Shown here: positions 33,049 to 42,390 of the stretch, one piece after another
How positions within the stretch are numbered: the first letter of the stretch is position 1
Layout: the number at the start of each line of letters is the position of its first letter
Assembly (NCBI GenBank): GCA_000163695.1
Contig: GG774890.1
Location: 130,347 to 194,346 of the forward strand
Length of the DNA: 64,000 nucleotides
Source: Bacteroidetes oral taxon 274 str. F0058
GTDB taxonomy: Bacteria > Bacteroidota > Bacteroidia > Bacteroidales > Paludibacteraceae
Reading direction: 5' to 3'
Position numbers and translations under genes: made by a program
The notes under the pieces: generated by a model
Databases searched by the model: none
The model's input: the letters and a program-made list of their open reading frames with translations, nothing else
What the model was told of the DNA's origin: nothing

Positions 33049-33077
33049 GGTTGATTGGGAAAAATATTGTACCTTTG
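33046..33077 (+). promoter_or_regulatory. tracrRNA promoter
   Basis: TTTG (33046-33049), 20 nt, TACCTTTG (33070-33077) followed by C. The -33 box is made of the last bases of the decayed Cas12a repeat. Confidence 0.8.
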
Positions 33078-33081
33078 CATT

Positions 33082-33171
33082 ACAAATTTTTGAGCAATTC
33101 ACAATAAGGATTATTCCGTAGTGAAAACTTTTGTTTTGCTCCTTGTACATCAACAGGGAGCACTTTTTTTT
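33082..33171 (+). ncRNA. tracrRNA of the type II-C system
   Basis: CAAATTTTTGAGCAATTCAC continuing to 33105 is the anti-repeat. It pairs with the first 25 nt of the type II crRNA repeat: 14 bp (two G-U), a 2-nt bulge in the crRNA, then 9 bp. Next come the GGATTATTCC nexus hairpin (from 33108) and GTAGTGAAAAC, typical of Bacteroidetes tracrRNAs. Last is a 9-bp terminator hairpin (33137-33145 with 33154-33162) followed by eight T. It is about 90 nt long and lies 7 kb from cas9 with the entire type V-A locus between them. It is the only anti-repeat I find next to a correct scaffold. Confidence 0.92.
33137..33171 (+). terminator. Terminator of the tracrRNA
   Basis: TGCTCCTTG pairs with CAGGGAGCA around an 8-nt loop, then C and eight T. 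Confidence 0.85.
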
Positions 33172-33196
33172 CGGGAGTACTTACGCGAAAAGGTGT

Positions 33197-35113
33197 TTAC
33201 TGACGTGTTCGGGTAACGGTATCGGGCACAGACGCCTCTTGGGGGAGAGGTGGCATCAGGTTGGCATTACGCATTCGGTCTTCGAGCCACTGACGCTTCT
33301 CGGAGATTTTGCCTTTCAGATATTTTTCTATCATCAACGATACTATCGGGGCAGCCCAGGTGGCACCGAATCCCGAGTTTTCGACCACTATTGCTATGGC
33401 AATCTTCGGGTTGTCTTTCGGTGCGAATGCTATGAATATGGAATGGTCTTTGCCGTGCGGGTTCTGGGCAGTACCTGTCTTACCGCATACTATGATACTG
33501 TCTATTCGGGCTATGCGTGCCGTGGAGCCGCTGCCGCCGCCATTGACCGCCCACTCCATACCTTGAACGACAGGCTCGAAATACTCAGGCTCTACGTCGG
33601 TGTAGCGTTTGTTGGTATAGGCTGTATCGAGCGGGTATCCTTCTACTTTTTTGAGTATATGCGGACGTATCCAATATCCGCGATTGGCAATGATGGCACA
33701 GAAGTTTGCCATCTGAATAGGTGTTGCCAGTACTTCGCCTTGTCCGATTGCTATCGATACTACGTTGAGGCTCCGCCAGCGGTCTTTGCCGTGTATCTTA
33801 TCGTAAGTGTCGGTGTTCGGTATGAGTCCCCGATTCTCGTTGGGGAAATCTACGCCGAGTTTATGCCCGAACCCGAAGGATACGATATTTTTTTTCCACT
33901 CGTTGAATGCATTTTTTATATTACCGTATTTGGGGTCGTCGAGCATCTTTCGTAAGGCTGCACAATAGTATGCATTGCACGAGTTTGATATGGAATTGGG
34001 TAGGTCGAGTGGCGACGAATGCGAGTGGCAACCGACTCGGAAGCTACCTACGATATAACCCGAATGGCAGCCGAAACGTGTGTCTCTGTCGATTATTTTC
34101 TGATGTTCGAATACGAGAGCATTGGCTGTCTTGAAAGTACTGCCCGGAGGGTAATATGCCATCATTGGGCGGTCGAGGAGCGGCTTGTATGGGTCTCTGA
34201 GGAGTTTTGCGTAGTTTTGGCTGCGTTGTTTGCCGATAAGGTCGGACAGGTCGTAGTTCGGCGACGACACAAGTGCGAGGATTTCGCCCGTAGATGGCTC
34301 TATAGCCACTATGCTGCCTACTTTGTTCTGCATAAGCATCTCTCCATACGCCTGTAAATCGATGTCTATACTCAGTGTCAACGATTTGCCGCCTACGGGG
34401 GCTACATCTTCTTTGCCGTTTTTGTATTTGCCTTGTATTCTGCCCTTTACATCGCGGAGAAATATTTCTAATCCGTTTTTCCCTTTTAGTATGTCTTCAT
34501 ACTGTTTCTCGACACCACTCACGCCGATGTAATCGCCTTGTTTATACTCATCTCCATATTTTTTGAGTATGGCTTTCGACACTTCGCCAATGGAGCCTAT
34601 GGCGTGAGACGCGTAGGGAGTGGTGTATTGCCTCATAGTACGGCTGACGAGCGATATGCCGGGAAACTTCCATATAACCTCCTGTATTACGGCAGCTTCT
34701 TCGGGAGTGAGCTGTGTGATAAGTTTTTGTGGCAGTATGGGTGAATAGTTGATGTTTTTATTCTTGTCTTTGAGATTGTCGAGCCGTTCGATGAAATCGC
34801 TCTTCTCGATACCGAGTACTCGGCATAATTCGGTGGTGTCTACTGGTGTATTTTGTTTTTTCAGGTCGTCCCACTGTTTTACTATAATGTCTATATCATA
34901 GATTGGTTGGTTGAATACCAGTAGTTTACCATTGCGGTCGTATATCAGTCCCCGCATAGCGTAGATGGTCTTTCGTAAGAAAGCGTTGTCGTCTGCCTGC
35001 TCTCCGTAGTCCTTGATTATCTGTAAGTTTATGAGTTGCCCTATCAATATCAAAGCTCCGATGACAACGAACAGTCTGATATATAAACTCCTGTGCCTGT
35101 AATTATCTCTCAT
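33197..35113 (-). CDS. mrdA: Penicillin-binding protein 2 (elongation transpeptidase)
   Basis: A 638-residue class B PBP from ATG 35113 (MRDNYRHRSLYIRLFVVIGA). It has one N-terminal membrane helix, a dimerisation/pedestal domain (about 50-230) and the transpeptidase domain with STFK in PPGSTFKTANA, SNSCN and KTGTAQ in the CGKTGTAQNP segment. It crosslinks peptidoglycan in the rod-elongation complex with RodA and MreCD. The start overlaps mreD by 11 bp and was preferred over a longer frame to 35143. Last gene of mreC-mreD-mrdA; rodA, the usual next gene, is absent because the CRISPR loci begin here. Confidence 0.96.
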   Translation of the reverse strand: MRDNYRHRSLYIRLFVVIGALILIGQLINLQIIKDYGEQADDNAFLRKTIYAMRGLIYDRNGKLLVFNQPIYDIDIIVKQWDDLKKQNTPVDTTELCRVLGIEKSDFIERLDNLKDKNKNINYSPILPQKLITQLTPEEAAVIQEVIWKFPGISLVSRTMRQYTTPYASHAIGSIGEVSKAILKKYGDEYKQGDYIGVSGVEKQYEDILKGKNGLEIFLRDVKGRIQGKYKNGKEDVAPVGGKSLTLSIDIDLQAYGEMLMQNKVGSIVAIEPSTGEILALVSSPNYDLSDLIGKQRSQNYAKLLRDPYKPLLDRPMMAYYPPGSTFKTANALVFEHQKIIDRDTRFGCHSGYIVGSFRVGCHSHSSPLDLPNSISNSCNAYYCAALRKMLDDPKYGNIKNAFNEWKKNIVSFGFGHKLGVDFPNENRGLIPNTDTYDKIHGKDRWRSLNVVSIAIGQGEVLATPIQMANFCAIIANRGYWIRPHILKKVEGYPLDTAYTNKRYTDVEPEYFEPVVQGMEWAVNGGGSGSTARIARIDSIIVCGKTGTAQNPHGKDHSIFIAFAPKDNPKIAIAIVVENSGFGATWAAPIVSLMIEKYLKGKISEKRQWLEDRMRNANLMPPLPQEASVPDTVTRTRQ

Positions 35114-35612
35114 CGTATTTTCTGAGTGTAAGAGCTTGTACAAAAAAGATTGAGATAGTAGTGACGACAGTACTTACACCCGTTTTTTGCAGAACGGGAA
35201 TAATGAGTTTCGTAGAAAATGCCTCCATCGAAAATACTGTAAGGCAGTATATTAGAACTATTATAACTACGTATTTATAGTAAGCGTACGAAAAACGCAC
35301 AAATAGACTCGTACTATAATCCAAATCTTCTTTGGAGAAGAATATATTGAGCAAACTGCGACGTATGGCTGCAATGAGTGTGATAGCAAACGTATGTATA
35401 CCATAACTTTGCATAAAAATATCGAGTACACAACCTATGACGAACGACACCAGCATTAATGGTATTGTCTTGACACTTAGCGGAGTTACTATCAGAAAAA
35501 TAAGATAGACAAAAATATATCCGTATCCAAACAGATTGATTTGGTTGAAGAAAAGTACTTGCAAGAGCAACATCAATGTTATTACCAAAGCATTTACGAA
35601 GATATCTTTCAT
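35103..35612 (-). CDS. mreD: Rod shape-determining protein MreD
   Basis: A 169-residue integral membrane protein with about five hydrophobic segments, starting MKDIFVNALVITLMLLLQVL. The order mreC-mreD-mrdA and 4-bp overlap with mreC (ATGA) identify it. MreD links MreC to PBP2 and RodA in the elongasome. Sequence conservation in this family is low, so the call rests largely on size, topology and context. Confidence 0.88.
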   Translation of the reverse strand: MKDIFVNALVITLMLLLQVLFFNQINLFGYGYIFVYLIFLIVTPLSVKTIPLMLVSFVIGCVLDIFMQSYGIHTFAITLIAAIRRSLLNIFFSKEDLDYSTSLFVRFSYAYYKYVVIIVLIYCLTVFSMEAFSTKLIIPVLQKTGVSTVVTTISIFFVQALTLRKYDER

Positions 35613-36430
35613 TGGTTTGTCTGTTCTTTAAGTTTATTAATCTCGTTTATGTCTTTGGGGATAACTATTTCGGCATATTTGGCACGCATAAAATCGACCG
35701 AATAGTTAATCTGTAGGTCGTTGGAGGCGGTTGATTTGTTTTTGGTAATCTTGGAGATGGTACCGATTACATAATTTTCGGGGAAAATAGACGAGAACCC
35801 GCTTGTAACGATAGTATCGCCTATTTTAACGTCGATGTGGTAGGGTATGTCTTCTATCTCTGCCTTAGAGGTGGATACCTTGTCCCAGATGACGGTACAC
35901 AGGTGTCCGTCGTTCTTAATCATTCCGCTGAGTTTCATTTTTGCCGACATAGCAAGCAATACAGCCGAGTAATTACGAGACACGTATTGTACCACGCCCA
36001 ATACATTGCCGTTGCAGACCACGCCCAAACCTTCGCTAATGCCGTCTTTTTCTCCTTTGTTGAGGATAAAATAGTTGTCCAAATCGTTCAGTGTCTTGCT
36101 TACTATCTTAGCCGGCACGAAAGCCACTGCCGAGTCGTGTCCTACGGAAGCCAGATATTCGTTAGATGAGACTATATTTTGCAGATGCTCAACCTTTTTC
36201 TGCAACTCGGTATTGTGTCGCACGAGTTCTTCGTTGGTGGAGTACAGCCCGAAGTATTTTGTCAGCTCACTTGTTTTTTCGTACATCATAGCCGAGACGT
36301 CCATAGAGAGCTGTACGAAATGGCTTCGCTGAAAAACACTCTTATTGGCAATTATTAGCAAAGCCAGTATCTCCAACAAAATGAATACGAATATCACTTT
36401 GAGCGATGACAGTATCTTCAAAAATTTCAT
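35609..36430 (-). CDS. mreC: Rod shape-determining protein MreC
   Basis: A 273-residue protein. It has an N-terminal membrane helix (ILSSLKVIFVFILLEILALL), a coiled coil at about 65-95 and the periplasmic beta domains with NYFILNKGEKDGISEGLGVV, GVVQYVSRNYSAVLLAMS and VTSGFSSIFPENYVIGTI. These are typical MreC signatures. It forms the periplasmic scaffold of the elongation machinery. A TAACTTTGC promoter box on the minus strand lies at 36504-36511, about 75 bp upstream, and probably drives the three-gene operon. Confidence 0.94.
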   Translation of the reverse strand: MKFLKILSSLKVIFVFILLEILALLIIANKSVFQRSHFVQLSMDVSAMMYEKTSELTKYFGLYSTNEELVRHNTELQKKVEHLQNIVSSNEYLASVGHDSAVAFVPAKIVSKTLNDLDNYFILNKGEKDGISEGLGVVCNGNVLGVVQYVSRNYSAVLLAMSAKMKLSGMIKNDGHLCTVIWDKVSTSKAEIEDIPYHIDVKIGDTIVTSGFSSIFPENYVIGTISKITKNKSTASNDLQINYSVDFMRAKYAEIVIPKDINEINKLKEQTNQ

Positions 36431-36528
36431 CTTTTACCTTCGTGCCCGATTGCCTTTTTATATGGTTATAAAATAGATAGATAGCTTGCCAAAAGCCAAA
36501 GTGCAAAGTTACAAAAAAGATTGTTGTT

Positions 36529-37050
36529 TCAGACGCGTGAAGCTAAAAATTTTTCGACAGCTATTTTTATGGATTTCAGCCCGATGCTGTTGATATTTAT
36601 TTGGTCGAAAGGAATGAACATTGCCTGTGCGACATCGTCTTTTGCCGTCAGGATAGACAAGTCGCTGATTTTTATCATAAAAAACATATCGAGAGTACGC
36701 ACGTTGAAGCCCGAATAGAGATACTCGTTTGGTATCGAGAACAGATACCTGATGCTGTCCGTATGCAGGTTGAGTTCTTCTTTTACTTCGCGTCTGATGG
36801 CGTCTTCGGCTGTCTCGCCAATATCGACGAATCCGCCCGGCAAATCCCAAGTGCCTTTTAGAGGCTCTTTTGCCCGCCGACACAGCAGCAGTCGGTTGTT
36901 GTCGTCTACGATGAAGCCCGCCACCGCCGATACGGCATTCAGATAGTAACGGAAACCGCATTTATGACACTTTTTCGATTTGTCGTCGTTCTCGGTGAAG
37001 TTGTCTGCTCCGCATACGGGGCAATATTTGAATTTATCCAAAGGGTGCAT
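36529..37050 (-). CDS. NUDIX hydrolase with N-terminal zinc ribbon
   Basis: A 173-residue protein. Four cysteines in YCPVCG and KCHKCGFRYY form a zinc ribbon (about 9-35). A NUDIX box follows: GGFVDIGETAEDAIRREVKE EL, with the catalytic glutamates. This layout resembles NudC-like or ADP-ribose/NADH pyrophosphatases, but the substrate cannot be read from the sequence. It stands alone between mreC and rho on the minus strand. Confidence 0.9.
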   Translation of the reverse strand: MHPLDKFKYCPVCGADNFTENDDKSKKCHKCGFRYYLNAVSAVAGFIVDDNNRLLLCRRAKEPLKGTWDLPGGFVDIGETAEDAIRREVKEELNLHTDSIRYLFSIPNEYLYSGFNVRTLDMFFMIKISDLSILTAKDDVAQAMFIPFDQININSIGLKSIKIAVEKFLASRV

Positions 37051-37119
37051 CGTCGGTTATTTCTTTATTGTCGTAAAGCAATGGTTTTTCTTCGAGGAAT
37101 ATTACAAATCCAATCAGTA

Positions 37120-38892
37120 CTAATCATTCATCGATGCCAGAAACTCCTCGTTGTTTTCCGTTCGTTCGAGTCGTTGCAGGAGAAACTCCATAGCCTCGAC
37201 AGGATTCATATTCGACAGATAACGACGCAGTATCCACATTCTGTTCAGAGTCTGCGTGTCGAGCAGCAGGTCGTCGCGACGTGTGCTGGAGGCATTGATA
37301 TCGACGGCGGGGAAGATGCGTTTGTTTGCCAACCGTCGGTCGAGCTGCAGCTCCATATTGCCTGTTCCTTTGAACTCTTCGAAGATTACCTCGTCCATCT
37401 TGGAGCCTGTCTCTGTCAGTGCTGTTGCTATTATGGTAAGCGAGCCTCCTTTCTCGATATTACGGGCAGCCCCGAAGAAGCGTTTTGGTTTGTGCAGTGC
37501 ATTGGCGTCGACTCCACCGGTGAGTATCTTGCCCGAAGCGGGTTGTACGGTATTGTATGCACGTGCCAGGCGTGTGATGGAGTCGAGCAGTATCACTACG
37601 TCGTGTCCGCTTTCGACAAGTCGCTTGGCTTTCTCGTGAACCATATTGGCTACCTGAACGTGTTTGCTGGCAGGTTCGTCGAATGTCGACGATATAACCT
37701 CCGCATTTACGCTGCGTTCCATATCGGTAACCTCCTCGGGACGTTCGTCGATGAGAAGTATTATCATATACACCTCAGGGTGGTTTTTTGTTATTGCATT
37801 TGCTATCTCTTTTAGCAATACTGTTTTACCTGTCTTCGGTTGTGCTACTATAAGTCCTCTTTGTCCTTTGCCGATGGGGGCGAACATATCCAAAACGCGG
37901 ATAGATAACGAGTCGCCCTTGCCTGTGGTGAGTTTGAATTTCTCGTCGGGGAATAGCGGCGTCAGGTGTTCGAACGGTACACGGTCGCGTATTGCGGCAG
38001 GTTCCAATCCGTTGATGGTGTGTACTCTGACAAGAGGGAAATACTTCTCTTCTTCTTGTGGCGGGCGAATTGGTCCTACGATTGTATCGCCTGTTTTCAG
38101 TCCGAGCAATTTTGTTTGTGTGCCGGATATGTATATGTCGTCGGGCGACGAGAAGTAGTTGTAGTCGGGCGAGCGAAGAAAGCCATAGCCCTCGTTTACA
38201 ATTTCCAAAACTCCCGTACCCATTATTATGTCGTCGAACTGGAATCTCTCGGTTATTGCCTTGTCACTCTCCTGAGGAGCAGCCTGTGGTATGATGTCTG
38301 TCTGTGTGGCGACTGTCTGTGTGGCGACTGTCTGTGTGGCGACTGTCTGTGTCGGAGATACCTCTTCTTCTACGTCGTTTTGGGCTGTAACGACTGTCTC
38401 CTCCATCGGTTTTGGAGTCTCTATGTCGTCGTATATTTCGCTGTCATTGTCTTCGAGTGTCTCTATGTCGTCGAGTATCGGCGTCGTTGTCGCTGTCTGA
38501 ACAACGGGTTTTTTGTCCTGTTTTGTCTGTTGCTCTGTGGTGGAGCGTTTGGGGGATTTGTTTTTGCTGTTTTTGGGCGTATTGTTATGTTTTGCTTTTG
38601 GTTCTTGTTCGGTTTTGGCTTTTTCACCTTCGGTTGCAGCCTGCTTGTTGTCTTTTTTTGCTACGGCAGCGGCAGCCTCTTCTTCGGCTATAAGGGTTCG
38701 TTTTATCCGTGCTCTTTTGGGCTTGGCTGCCTGCTCTACGGGCTTTAGAGCTTTGTCTACTGCCTGTTGATCTAATATTGCATATACGAGAGCATCGAAG
38801 TCGAGATTTGACGCTTTTTTGATATTCATCTCTTTTGCAATTTCCTGTAACTCGGGCAACTGCTTTGCTTTCAACTGTAAGATATTATACAT
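37120..38892 (-). CDS. rho: Transcription termination factor Rho
   Basis: A 590-residue hexameric RNA helicase. The N-terminal Rho-N SAP-like domain (MYNILQLKAKQLPELQEIAK) is followed by a long charged insertion (about 55-225). The insertion includes three QTVAT pentapeptide repeats encoded by an exact 15-bp tandem repeat (about 38292-38350). Then come the RNA-binding cold-shock domain (GYGFLRSPDYNYFSS) and the ATPase core with Walker A AQPKTGKTVLLKE and VILLDSITRLARAYN. Insertions in Rho are typical of Bacteroidetes and can promote condensation or RNA binding. A minus-strand promoter (TACCTTTG 39128-39135) leaves a 5' leader of about 230 nt, compatible with autoregulation. Confidence 0.97.
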   Translation of the reverse strand: MYNILQLKAKQLPELQEIAKEMNIKKASNLDFDALVYAILDQQAVDKALKPVEQAAKPKRARIKRTLIAEEEAAAAVAKKDNKQAATEGEKAKTEQEPKAKHNNTPKNSKNKSPKRSTTEQQTKQDKKPVVQTATTTPILDDIETLEDNDSEIYDDIETPKPMEETVVTAQNDVEEEVSPTQTVATQTVATQTVATQTDIIPQAAPQESDKAITERFQFDDIIMGTGVLEIVNEGYGFLRSPDYNYFSSPDDIYISGTQTKLLGLKTGDTIVGPIRPPQEEEKYFPLVRVHTINGLEPAAIRDRVPFEHLTPLFPDEKFKLTTGKGDSLSIRVLDMFAPIGKGQRGLIVAQPKTGKTVLLKEIANAITKNHPEVYMIILLIDERPEEVTDMERSVNAEVISSTFDEPASKHVQVANMVHEKAKRLVESGHDVVILLDSITRLARAYNTVQPASGKILTGGVDANALHKPKRFFGAARNIEKGGSLTIIATALTETGSKMDEVIFEEFKGTGNMELQLDRRLANKRIFPAVDINASSTRRDDLLLDTQTLNRMWILRRYLSNMNPVEAMEFLLQRLERTENNEEFLASMND

Positions 38893-39457
38893 ATTTATGA
38901 TTTAATGTTTTTTTGTTGCTAATGGTGTTAAATGATTTTGGAAGAAGAATAAAATGATTTGCGATAAAAACAGATTGCACGCGACCCACGGCAACTCGTT
39001 ATCGAGGGGGTAGTTGCATAATGATTGAGTGCTAACCCAATTATCAGGTTGAAATTGATTTAATTAAAAAAATTATTTTTTTATGTAGTAGCAGATACTA
39101 ATAGTATCCGTACTTTTTTCGAGGTTGCAAAGGTAATATATTTTTTTGTTTTACAAAAAATATTGATCACGTTTGATTGTTGAATCGTGTAATCGTTGAA
39201 TCGAGGTGTTGGGTGTTTGGTGTTCGCCCAGCTCTGCGTGAGGGATAGAAGCGGATACGAGCCGCTGAATCAATTACGAATTATCAGTTACGAATTACGG
39301 AAAGGGAGGAGCTGAGAGACAAGACCAACCGTTTATATGCGGCGAGTAAGAGCGGATAGCCCGACCCGAAGCCGCTTGCGGCGAGGGGCACGCCCAAAAA
39401 ATGAAAAATGTAGGAATGAAGAGCGGCTGTGCGAAGGAGAATTACGAGTCGAAACGT
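38893..39457. other. 565-bp intergenic region upstream of rho
   Basis: Contains the probable rho promoter (CAAA 39154-39157 and CAAAGGTA 39128-39135, read on the minus strand) and a long leader. 39180-39420 is a GC-richer stretch with CGAAGCCGCTTGCGGCGAGG that looks like a dispersed chromosomal repeat but occurs once in this window. No gene seen. Confidence 0.5.
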
Positions 39458-41722
39458 TTATTCTTGGAGGCGTCGGAGTTTTTGTCTTTCGCCTACGATC
39501 CATATCAGGTCGTCCTGCTGCAAGACGGTGCTTGCCGAAGGTGAGAGGATACGCTCCTTGCCCCGTTCTATTGCCACTACGATACCGTCGGTATTTTCGC
39601 GTATCTTCGAGTTGCGTATGGTAATACCTATCAGGTGGCTACCGGGGTCGATAAAGTGCTTTTGTACCACGATGTCGTCCAGATTTAAGTTTTGGGCAAC
39701 GGTCTTCTTTTCGTTAAGGAACTCTTTTTTGAACCGCTCTATCACCTCGTCGGTGCCGAATACTCCCACGTGGTCGAGGGGCATTATCTTGGCATCGGGA
39801 CCAGGCGAGTATATGATACTGTCGCCGCTTTTGATGTAAATGACATTGATGAGGAACTCTTTCCGCCAATTGAGCTCACCCAGAGTACGCCCTACATAAT
39901 GTGCATTCTTGGGTACTTCCAAGTCGGTAAGGTGAGCGTCCCAAGCCGATACGTCGTCGATGGAGTTTCGCAACCTCTGCCGTATGTTCTGTATGGGTTC
40001 GTTCTTTTTCTTCTCCGCAGCCTCCCTGACATTGAGGTTGGTAACAAATCGGGTCTCGATACGCTTGTAAAACTTCTGCATATATTTCGACAATAAAAAT
40101 ATTGCCACCACCGTTATGGGCAGAAATATAAGTGTCTGCACGACGCTGAGGAACTTACTTACCAGATATCCTATCAGTATTATACCGATAATCATTCGCG
40201 ACACGGCGAGTACGGATAGCTGCTTGTTGTTGTATTCGGGGCTGTCCCACAGCTCTCGGAGGGTTATGTAGTTGGGCTTTTTGTACATCAGAGCCCAGAT
40301 GAAAGGAGCTGCCACAGCCAGAGTACCTATCATTGCAATCCATTCGGATATGTTGCCGTCGAATGTCTTGTGCAGAAAAGGCACTATCAGATACGACGAC
40401 AGCAGTATGATAAATACGACTACTATCCCATTGAGCAATATCGTCTGCAGGCTGCCCTTGAGGAGTTGTCGCCACTCGGACTGAGAGCCGAGCACTTGCG
40501 AGCTTGCCGAGTAGCTGTTGAGTTTCTGCACGAACTTGGCGGGTAATATTTTCTCTATAAACAGATACACTCTGTCGCTGTATTTAATCATATAAGGAGT
40601 GGTGAATGTGGTGATGGCTGATGCTCCCACTGCTATGGGAAACAGAAACTCGTCTATTACACCCAGCGACATACCCAGAGTAGCTACGATGAAAGCAAAT
40701 TCGCCTATTTGTGCCATACTCATTGCCACCTGTACGGCGTGTTTTAGCGACTGCCCCGAGAGCAAAGCTCCGAGGAGCGTTGCCGAGAATTTACCCACTA
40801 TGACCAGAAGCACCACCAGCAACACGGGTAAGCCGTATTGTACGATGACAGCGGGGTTTATCATCATACCTACCGATACGAAGAATATAGCCCCGAACAG
40901 GTCTTTGACGGGTTTGAATATATGCTCTATACGTTCTGCTGCGAGTGTCTCGGCAAGTATAGACCCCATTATGAAAGCTCCGAGTTCGGCAGAGAACCCC
41001 GCTTGTGTCGCCACTATCACCATACCCAGACAAAGACCTATCGACAGGATAAGATACCCTTCGTCGTCGAGGAGGTTTTTTACACGTTTCAGGAAAGTAG
41101 GTATGACGAATATCCCCAGCAGAAACCAGAGTATAAGGAAGAAACCGAGTTTCAGTATGGTGAAAAGCATCTCGCCGCCCTCTACGCTCTGAGTAACGGC
41201 GACGGTCGAGAGTAACACCATAAGCAAGATGACCACTATATCCTCTACTACCAACACCCCGAAAACGGTCTTTGCGTAGTTTCTGGACTTTATGCCGAGT
41301 TCGTCGAAAGCCCTGATGATAATAGTGGTGCTCGACGATGCCAGCATCCCGCCCAGAAAGAGGCTATTCATCGTACTCCAACCCAATGCCCTGCCCATAA
41401 GATAGCCTGCGACGACGATGACCAATATCTCCACTATGGCAGTGATAGAAGCCGAAGCCCCCACACGCATCAGTTTCTTGAAACTGAACTCGAGCCCAAG
41501 GCTGAACAGCAAAAAGATGACTCCTATCTCGGCAAGCGTCTCCACGTTGTGAATATCGGTAACGGTCGGCACTATATTGATATACGGACTCACCAGAAAA
41601 CCTGCAATGATGTATCCGAGTACGAGAGGTTGTTTTAGTTTTCTGAATATCAGAGTAACCATTGCGGCTACTATCAATATAAGCCCTAAGTCCGATATGA
41701 GAGGTGTAAGAGAGTTTTCCAT
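39458..41722 (-). CDS. CPA2-family cation:proton antiporter with RCK C-domains
   Basis: A 754-residue protein from ATG 41722 (MENSLTPLISDLGLILIVAA); the longer frame to 41752 adds a non-conserved stretch. Residues 1-400 are the Na+/H+ exchanger membrane domain with FSLGLEFSFKKL and GAFIMGSILAETLAAE. Further membrane segments lie at about 430-560. The C-terminus has two TrkA-C/RCK_C domains (VPKNAHYVGRTLGELNWRKE; HLIGITIRNSKIRENTDG) that sense ligands and gate transport. Similar proteins act in potassium or sodium efflux and pH balance. It diverges from ruvX, with 86 bp between. Confidence 0.92.
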   Translation of the reverse strand: MENSLTPLISDLGLILIVAAMVTLIFRKLKQPLVLGYIIAGFLVSPYINIVPTVTDIHNVETLAEIGVIFLLFSLGLEFSFKKLMRVGASASITAIVEILVIVVAGYLMGRALGWSTMNSLFLGGMLASSSTTIIIRAFDELGIKSRNYAKTVFGVLVVEDIVVILLMVLLSTVAVTQSVEGGEMLFTILKLGFFLILWFLLGIFVIPTFLKRVKNLLDDEGYLILSIGLCLGMVIVATQAGFSAELGAFIMGSILAETLAAERIEHIFKPVKDLFGAIFFVSVGMMINPAVIVQYGLPVLLVVLLVIVGKFSATLLGALLSGQSLKHAVQVAMSMAQIGEFAFIVATLGMSLGVIDEFLFPIAVGASAITTFTTPYMIKYSDRVYLFIEKILPAKFVQKLNSYSASSQVLGSQSEWRQLLKGSLQTILLNGIVVVFIILLSSYLIVPFLHKTFDGNISEWIAMIGTLAVAAPFIWALMYKKPNYITLRELWDSPEYNNKQLSVLAVSRMIIGIILIGYLVSKFLSVVQTLIFLPITVVAIFLLSKYMQKFYKRIETRFVTNLNVREAAEKKKNEPIQNIRQRLRNSIDDVSAWDAHLTDLEVPKNAHYVGRTLGELNWRKEFLINVIYIKSGDSIIYSPGPDAKIMPLDHVGVFGTDEVIERFKKEFLNEKKTVAQNLNLDDIVVQKHFIDPGSHLIGITIRNSKIRENTDGIVVAIERGKERILSPSASTVLQQDDLIWIVGERQKLRRLQE

Positions 41723-41743
41723 ACGAGTGGTGTGATACTTTAT

Positions 41744-41776
41744 TTTTTGCAAATATAGAGAAAATAATTATATTTG
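41744..41776 (+). promoter_or_regulatory. ruvX promoter
   Basis: TTTG (41744-41747), 21 nt, TATATTTG (41769-41776), ending 32 bp before the ruvX ATG. Confidence 0.6.
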
Positions 41777-41808
41777 TGCCTTCGTAATAGGATAAAGCAG
41801 GGAATAAG

Positions 41809-42225
41809 ATGGCACGAATTTTGGCGATAGATTATGGTACGAAGAGAGTAGGGGTAGCCGTTACCGACCCATTGGGAATGATTGCAGGGGCACTTGCAAC
41901 GGTGGAGACCCCCCGCATATTCGATTTCTTGAATGAATATTTGACGGTAAACGATTGCAACAGATTGGTTATAGGTTATCCGCTGACGCTCAGAAACGAG
42001 CCGGCAGAGGTAACACGTGAGATAGACCGATTTATAGAACGTTTTGCCTTGCTGTATCCCTATATAGAGGTGATAAAATATGACGAGCGTTTCACCTCGA
42101 AGCTTGCCTTCGATACCATTTTGGCGAGTGGTATCGGACGCCGTAAGCGTCGCGACAAAGCCGTAATAGACCGCATCTCGGCAACTATTATCCTGCAGAA
42201 CTATTTGGAAAGCATTTCCGTTTAG
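41809..42225 (+). CDS. ruvX: Holliday-junction resolvase-like / 16S rRNA maturation nuclease RuvX (YqgF)
   Basis: A 138-residue RNase H-fold protein. ILAIDYGTKRVGVAVTDPLG carries the first catalytic aspartate, VIGYPLTLRNEP the substrate loop, YDERFTSKLA the second acidic motif and RDKAVIDRISATIILQ the last aspartate. YqgF trims the 5' end of pre-16S rRNA and has been linked to recombination. Full length for the family. Single plus-strand gene between two antiporter genes, with its own promoter. Confidence 0.96.
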   Translation: MARILAIDYGTKRVGVAVTDPLGMIAGALATVETPRIFDFLNEYLTVNDCNRLVIGYPLTLRNEPAEVTREIDRFIERFALLYPYIEVIKYDERFTSKLAFDTILASGIGRRKRRDKAVIDRISATIILQNYLESISV

Positions 42226-42390
42226 GCTGTTCGGTGACAAAAGAAAATTCACTTACAACGGCTGCCGAACCTCTTGCCCTTTTATAGAATTAAACTGTGT
42301 TTGGAGGCAAAGGAAAGGAGCGGTAAACAAATTTGTTTGCTGTTTCGTCTCGTGCAGATGATATGCAAATATCGGATAACCCCCCTTCAC

